Source of the DNA: Chryseobacterium gleum | Lineage (GTDB): Bacteria > Bacteroidota > Bacteroidia > Flavobacteriales_D > Sanyastnellaceae | Assembly: GCA_945897395.1 (NCBI GenBank) | Contig: CAMDFE010000049.1 | Span: 1 to 9,257 of the forward strand | DNA length: 9,257 bases | Reading direction: 5' to 3' | Part shown: positions 6,056 to 9,257 of the stretch, one piece after another | Layout of the letters: every line of letters begins with the position of its first letter | How positions within the stretch are numbered: position 1 is the stretch's first letter | Made by a program: the position numbers and the translations under genes | The notes under the pieces: generated by a model | Told to the model about the DNA's origin: nothing | Databases searched by the model: none | Seen by the model: only the letters and a program-made list of their open reading frames with translations

Positions 6056-6594
6056 TGGATACAGTAAAAGCGCTTCATATCATTTTTGTTGTAACCTGGT
6101 TCGCGGGTTTGTTCTACATATTCAGGTTATTCGTTTATCATGCAGAAGCACAAGAAACAAAGGAAGAGCTCGAGCGCGAAATTCTCATCAAGCAATACAA
6201 AATTATGGAGTGGCGCTTGTGGTACATCATCACATGGCCAAGCGCGATTCTAACACTCATTTGGGGCGTTGCGCTTTTGTATTTCAACCCATCATACCTC
6301 TCTCAGCCGTGGATGCTTCTTAAGTTATTCTTCGTGGCTTGTTTGTATGCGTATCAAATTTGGGGACAACGAATTTTCAAGAACTTATACGAAGACAGAA
6401 GAACGTACAAAGCTTATCACATGCGCATGCTCAATGAAGTGAGCACTTTGGTTTTAATAGCGGTCGTGTTTTTAGTTGTTCGCAAAGATGAACTCAGCTG
6501 GGTGTGGGGAGTATTAAGTATTCTTGGAATTGGATTGATTTTAACATTCGCCGTTCGCGCGTATGCTAATTACCGTAAAGGCAGAAACTCTTAA
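6055..6594 (+). CDS. hemJ: HemJ-like protoporphyrinogen IX oxidase (CopD/UPF0093 family)
   Basis: This is an inner-membrane protein of 179 residues with about five hydrophobic segments (6-28, 55-77, 85-104, 127-143, 149-169). The N-terminal KALHIIFVVTWFAGLFYIFRL with H8, the RLWYIITWPS block (54-63), K90 in MLLKLFF and the RMLNE segment (124-128) match the HemJ/COG1981 family. HemJ oxidises protoporphyrinogen IX to protoporphyrin IX, the penultimate heme step, in bacteria lacking HemG or HemY. Whether this organism lacks those is not visible here, so HemJ is the family-based call. It is the last gene of the operon, coupled to the thioesterase by TAATG. Only 45 nt separate it from the next gene, with no clear hairpin terminator between them. 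Confidence 0.85.
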   Translation: MDTVKALHIIFVVTWFAGLFYIFRLFVYHAEAQETKEELEREILIKQYKIMEWRLWYIITWPSAILTLIWGVALLYFNPSYLSQPWMLLKLFFVACLYAYQIWGQRIFKNLYEDRRTYKAYHMRMLNEVSTLVLIAVVFLVVRKDELSWVWGVLSILGIGLILTFAVRAYANYRKGRNS

Positions 6595-6614
6595 TTACGA
6601 AAAAAGTATTTTCA

Positions 6615-6622
6615 TATCTTTA
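6615..6622 (+). promoter_or_regulatory. Possible -7 box before the small exported protein gene
   Basis: TATCTTTA, one mismatch from TAnnTTTG, sits 17 nt before the ATG at 6640 in the AT-rich 45-nt gap after the HemJ gene. No clear TTTG is found 19 nt upstream. The leader between it and the ATG is A-rich, without a Shine-Dalgarno sequence, as is usual in Bacteroidota. The AT-richness makes a chance match possible. Confidence 0.35.
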
Positions 6623-6639
6623 TAAAAAATCAACACAAC

Positions 6640-7188
6640 ATGAATAGAGTTTTGTTCCTTTTATTTGTCGCTTTTCAAATGTTAAGTATTCAATCTATTG
6701 GTCAGAAAAAAAGTCTACCCGAATGGTTGGATGCAGAAAAGAAGAACGAAAAGTTAGTTTATGTGAATGGAGTTACCATTGCAAATAACACCGATGCTGA
6801 AATGCCAACACGCATTACAGTTGAGCTTATAGGATCAGAGTCTAAAAAAGCCACGTTTGACACCTTCAGCGACAGAGGAAATTTTGAATTTTTCTTGCGC
6901 CCGAATGCCATCTATCATATCTCTTTTGAAAAAGATGGATACTTAACAAAAATGCTAGAGGTTGTTACAGACAATATACCCGATAAAGATTGGAAGGTTG
7001 GTTTTGTTTTGGAGTTGCAAGTTTCTATGGAAATATCGGTTGAAGGGTTTAGTGAAGAACTACAATCGGCTCCATACGCTCGTTGCATGTACAGTTCTAA
7101 AACAAGAAAAATTGATTTTGATAAGGTCTTTTCAAAAGAGTCAAAGGCTGCCTGGGAAAATGAACGGATTCGTTGTTTAAAGAAATAA
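6640..7188 (+). CDS. Small exported protein, predicted beta-sandwich, unknown function
   Basis: The product has 182 residues. The N-terminus MNRVLFLLFVAFQMLSIQSIGQ is a signal peptide with likely cleavage near residue 20-22. There is no lipobox Cys, so a periplasmic or secreted rather than lipoprotein fate is likely. Residues 40-130 look like a transthyretin/carboxypeptidase-regulatory-like beta domain: ITVELIG (59-65), a short polar stretch, GNFEFFL (80-86), then YHISFEKDGYLTKMLEV (92-108), a pattern found in many exported Bacteroidota proteins. The C-terminal part (145-182) includes APYARCMYSSKTRKIDFD with C149 and C179, which could pair. I do not recognise a specific named family or function. 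There is no T9SS sorting domain. It is followed directly by a terminator. Confidence 0.75.
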   Translation: MNRVLFLLFVAFQMLSIQSIGQKKSLPEWLDAEKKNEKLVYVNGVTIANNTDAEMPTRITVELIGSESKKATFDTFSDRGNFEFFLRPNAIYHISFEKDGYLTKMLEVVTDNIPDKDWKVGFVLELQVSMEISVEGFSEELQSAPYARCMYSSKTRKIDFDKVFSKESKAAWENERIRCLKK

Positions 7189-7189
7189 T

Positions 7190-8128
7190 CTAAAGGGCGT
7201 AATGCCCTTTTATTTTTTCTAATAAGACATACGACAACTTGAAATAGCTTTCGTTTGTCCATCCCGCAACATGAGGTGTAATCAACACATTTGGATAAGT
7301 CAAAAGCTTTTCAAACAAGCGGTTTTCATTCAATCCTTCCAAAGAATATTTTTCGAAGGGAAGAACATCTAATGCTGCGTGACTCACAATTCCCGCGTCG
7401 AGTGCATTCATTAAATCAGTTGCATTCACATGTCCGCCACGAGAGGTATTCATGAAAACAATTGGCTTTTTAAATGAATGGAAGAAGGTCGCATTGGCAT
7501 ATTCATTCGTCTCTTCGCTAAGTGGTAAATGGAGACTAACAATATCTGCAGTGTCGTAAATTTCCTGAAGCGTGACCCGAGTGGCGATTGCACCAAATGA
7601 ACGTTCGGTGTACTTATCGAATTCAATGACCTGAGCTTCAAATCCGCTTATTTTTTTTGCAACACTTTGTCCCATGTGGCCATAGCCAATGAGAGCAATG
7701 GTTTTTCCTTTGAGTTCAAACCCGCGATGTTCTTCGCGGAGCCATTCTTTTCGTCGAACACTTGCATTCGCTAGATGAATATTGTTGGCTAGGCAAAGGA
7801 GCATTCCTACGACATGTTCTCCCACGGCATCGCTGTTTCCTTCGGGAGAAGAGAATACTTTGACACTACGATCTGCACAACAACCAAGATTAATGATTTC
7901 TAGCCCAGATCCACTTCGAGCAATGAATTCCAAATTCGTTCCAGCTTCAATCAATTGTTGATCGAATGCAATTCGACTTCGGAGCACAATTCCGTGGTAT
8001 TCAGAAATGCTCTTCAATAATTCATCATATAAAATAGAATAGTTGAACTCACATTCGAATCCCAACTCATTTAATTTTTCAGCAAGAACAGGATGAACAG
8101 TTTCTAGGAAGAGAATTCGCTTTCCCAT
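7190..8128 (-). CDS. D-isomer-specific 2-hydroxyacid dehydrogenase (NAD-dependent)
   Basis: This is a 312-residue cytosolic oxidoreductase of the SerA/GyaR/LdhA superfamily, which interconverts D-2-hydroxyacids and 2-oxoacids. Visible elements are the substrate-domain segment ARSGSGLEIINLG (70-82), the PEGNSDAVGEHVVGMLL stretch (95-111), the Rossmann GxGxxG as GYGHMG (148-153) with D171 suggesting NAD over NADP, and the catalytic R230 in MNTSRGG and H286 in TPHVAG. The usual catalytic Glu of DVFExEP is read in LDVLPFEKYSLE, most likely as E259. There is no C-terminal ACT domain, so it is not a long-form regulated phosphoglycerate dehydrogenase. The substrate (3-phosphoglycerate, glyoxylate, hydroxypyruvate) is not decidable. 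It is coupled to mgtE by TAATG, and its end doubles as a terminator for the opposing gene. Confidence 0.92.
   Translation of the reverse strand: MGKRILFLETVHPVLAEKLNELGFECEFNYSILYDELLKSISEYHGIVLRSRIAFDQQLIEAGTNLEFIARSGSGLEIINLGCCADRSVKVFSSPEGNSDAVGEHVVGMLLCLANNIHLANASVRRKEWLREEHRGFELKGKTIALIGYGHMGQSVAKKISGFEAQVIEFDKYTERSFGAIATRVTLQEIYDTADIVSLHLPLSEETNEYANATFFHSFKKPIVFMNTSRGGHVNATDLMNALDAGIVSHAALDVLPFEKYSLEGLNENRLFEKLLTYPNVLITPHVAGWTNESYFKLSYVLLEKIKGHYAL
7192..7219 (+). terminator. Intrinsic terminator inside the last codons of the convergent gene
   Basis: AAAGGGC (7192-7198) pairs perfectly with GCCCTTT (7204-7210) around the loop GTAAT, followed by TATTTTTTC. It lies 3 nt after the exported-protein stop codon and should end that transcript. 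On the opposite strand the same bases encode the final GHYAL residues and part of the stop codon of the dehydrogenase. The T-run on that strand is weaker, so a bidirectional role is possible but less sure. Confidence 0.85.
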
Positions 8129-9257
8129 TAGAATAGGCTATGGGGTAAGGACGTGAAATGCGTGAGAAAATAATGTCCAACACTGAAATAAATAATAAGT
8201 CCCACGATGTCATTCGCAGTTGTAACGAAAGGGCCGGTAGCCAAGGCAGGATCAATTTTTAGTTTGTCTAACATAAGTGGAAAGAAGGTGCCACTTAAAC
8301 TCGCGAAAATGATAACACAGAACAACGCAAGTGATACCGTTAGACTGAGTAATAATTCGAAGTGAAACAGTTGGCTAGCTAAAAATATAAGAGCGCTACA
8401 TACAGCGGCATTCAGCAATCCAACCCCAAATTCTTTAACTAATTTTTGCCAAACCGTTTCGTCAAATGCACTCTGATTCGCTAAAGCTCGAACAACAAGT
8501 GCGGCAGATTGAACCCCAACGTTTCCTCCGGTTGCGGCAATAAGTGGCATGAATACAGCCATGGCCGGATATTCAGTTATGTCGAATACTCCAATGATAT
8601 AAGCGCCACTCATACCGCCTATCATTCCAATCAAGAGCCACGGAAGTCTCGCTCGGGTGAGTGTCCAAATGCTATCACTCGATTCAACATCTTCAGAGAT
8701 ACCGCTCGCCAACTGGTAGTCACGATCGGAAACCTCTTGCATTAAATCCACTACATCGTCGATGGTAATTCGACCAACTAATTTTTTTTCTTCGTCTAAA
8801 ACAGGCAATACAACTAAGTCGTATTTTTTCATAATGCGCATCACTTCTTCAACAGGCGTATTCACATCTACAGACCGAACTTTTGATTCTTTATATAAAT
8901 CCTTCAGCGTAGCTCTCATGCTTGCGGAAGCGAAAATGAGTGCCTTCATACTTAAGATCCCTAACATGTGATCGTTTTCATCGATGACATAAATAGAGTA
9001 GATGTTGTCGATGTATTCGGCTTGTTTGCGCATTTCTCGAATAGCTTGAGCCACTGTCCAGTCCTCATGCACAGTAACCATCTCAACGGCCATAATTGCT
9101 CCAGCGGTACCTTCCTCATAGGTCATGAGGTCCATAATGTCGCTGGCCTGCTCTTCATCTTCAAGAAGGGCTATGACCTCTTCTTGTTTCTTTTCGCTCA
9201 ATCCAGCCAATACGTCGGCAGCATCATCAGAGTCAATGTTTTCAATTAACTCTTCTG
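8128..9257 (-). CDS. mgtE: MgtE-family magnesium transporter (N-terminus beyond right edge)
   Basis: The frame stays open to the right edge, so the visible 375 residues are the C-terminal part of a protein of about 450. The in-frame TTG at 9210 is not a credible start, because the MgtE N-domain continues upstream (EELIENIDSDDAADV). Order of domains: end of the acidic N-domain (1-50), CBS 1 (about 52-110), CBS 2 (about 115-172), plug/linker helix (about 175-200), then five membrane segments (about 203-223, 232-255, 278-296, 300-323, 340-365). Signatures are AATGGNVGVQSAALVVRAL (240-258) and the pore segment GPFVTTANDIVGLIIYF (341-357), whose D349 aligns with the Mg2+-coordinating pore Asp. Known for the family: a dimeric Mg2+ channel gated by cytosolic Mg2+ binding to the N and CBS domains. 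It is the upstream gene of a coupled pair with the dehydrogenase. Confidence 0.96.
   Translation of the reverse strand, partial: EELIENIDSDDAADVLAGLSEKKQEEVIALLEDEEQASDIMDLMTYEEGTAGAIMAVEMVTVHEDWTVAQAIREMRKQAEYIDNIYSIYVIDENDHMLGILSMKALIFASASMRATLKDLYKESKVRSVDVNTPVEEVMRIMKKYDLVVLPVLDEEKKLVGRITIDDVVDLMQEVSDRDYQLASGISEDVESSDSIWTLTRARLPWLLIGMIGGMSGAYIIGVFDITEYPAMAVFMPLIAATGGNVGVQSAALVVRALANQSAFDETVWQKLVKEFGVGLLNAAVCSALIFLASQLFHFELLLSLTVSLALFCVIIFASLSGTFFPLMLDKLKIDPALATGPFVTTANDIVGLIIYFSVGHYFLTHFTSLPHSLF

Noticed and set aside
6048..6323. 91-codon frame overlapping the start of the HemJ gene
   Set aside because: It is a shadow of the HemJ frame, whose product shows the expected membrane segments and conserved His.
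6915..7262. 115-codon minus-strand frame spanning two convergent genes
   Set aside because: It is antisense to the exported-protein gene, crosses the terminator, and has no domain content.
8128..9210. Reading mgtE as a complete 360-residue gene starting at TTG 9210
   Set aside because: The frame continues to the window edge with MgtE-like N-domain sequence, so the gene is partial rather than short.
8509..9249. Several plus-strand frames of 69-93 codons opposite mgtE
   Set aside because: All are antisense to conserved MgtE domains, and none has a recognisable product or promoter.
1..9257. CRISPR array, insertion sequence, prophage or defence system
   Set aside because: No direct repeat arrays, terminal inverted repeats, transposase, integrase or nuclease-effector genes are visible. 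The only nuclease-like gene is the housekeeping TatD protein.

Overview
This window looks like a chromosomal segment of a Bacteroidota bacterium, most likely order Flavobacteriales (Crocinitomicaceae/Fluviicola-like is a guess). The evidence is a secreted multi-domain protein that enters a type IX secretion (T9SS) sorting domain at the left edge, a DUF5606 protein (a Bacteroidota family), promoters of the TTTG-N19-TAnnTTTG type, no Shine-Dalgarno-like leaders, and a tRNA without encoded CCA. Coding density is very high. No gap exceeds 200 bases, and I see no mobile element, CRISPR array or prophage.

Layout from left to right. (1) 1-1992, minus: the first 664 codons of a large secreted protein, with signal peptide, L-type lectin domain, six Ig-like repeats and the first residues of a CHU_C/T9SS type B sorting domain, cut by the window edge. 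(2) 2022-2178, minus: a compact tRNA-Val(UAC) unit with a consensus promoter and an intrinsic terminator. (3) 2184-2618, minus: a DUF5606 protein, divergent from (4) a type I cytosolic L-asparaginase (2707-3729, plus). (5) 3726-4493, minus: a TatD-family metal hydrolase whose stop codon overlaps the asparaginase stop codon. (6) 4539-6594, plus: an overlapping three-gene unit of GT9 heptosyltransferase-like glycosyltransferase, hotdog acyl-CoA thioesterase and HemJ-like membrane protein. (7) 6640-7188, plus: a small exported protein of unknown function. (8) 7190-9257, minus: an MgtE magnesium transporter (N-terminus beyond the right edge) coupled through TAATG to a D-2-hydroxyacid dehydrogenase.

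Most genes are housekeeping: amino-acid catabolism, envelope glycan synthesis, heme synthesis, Mg2+ uptake and a tRNA. The accessory-looking component is the secreted lectin/Ig protein, probably a surface adhesin or glycan-binding protein delivered by T9SS. The most notable non-coding features concern compaction. Several -7 boxes lie only 4-7 nt before the start codon, implying leaderless mRNAs. A terminator U-tract sits where the next promoter's -33 element should be. A terminator hairpin is formed by the last codons of the opposing gene, and one convergent pair shares the bases of its stop codons. I do not see an evident undescribed multi-gene system here.
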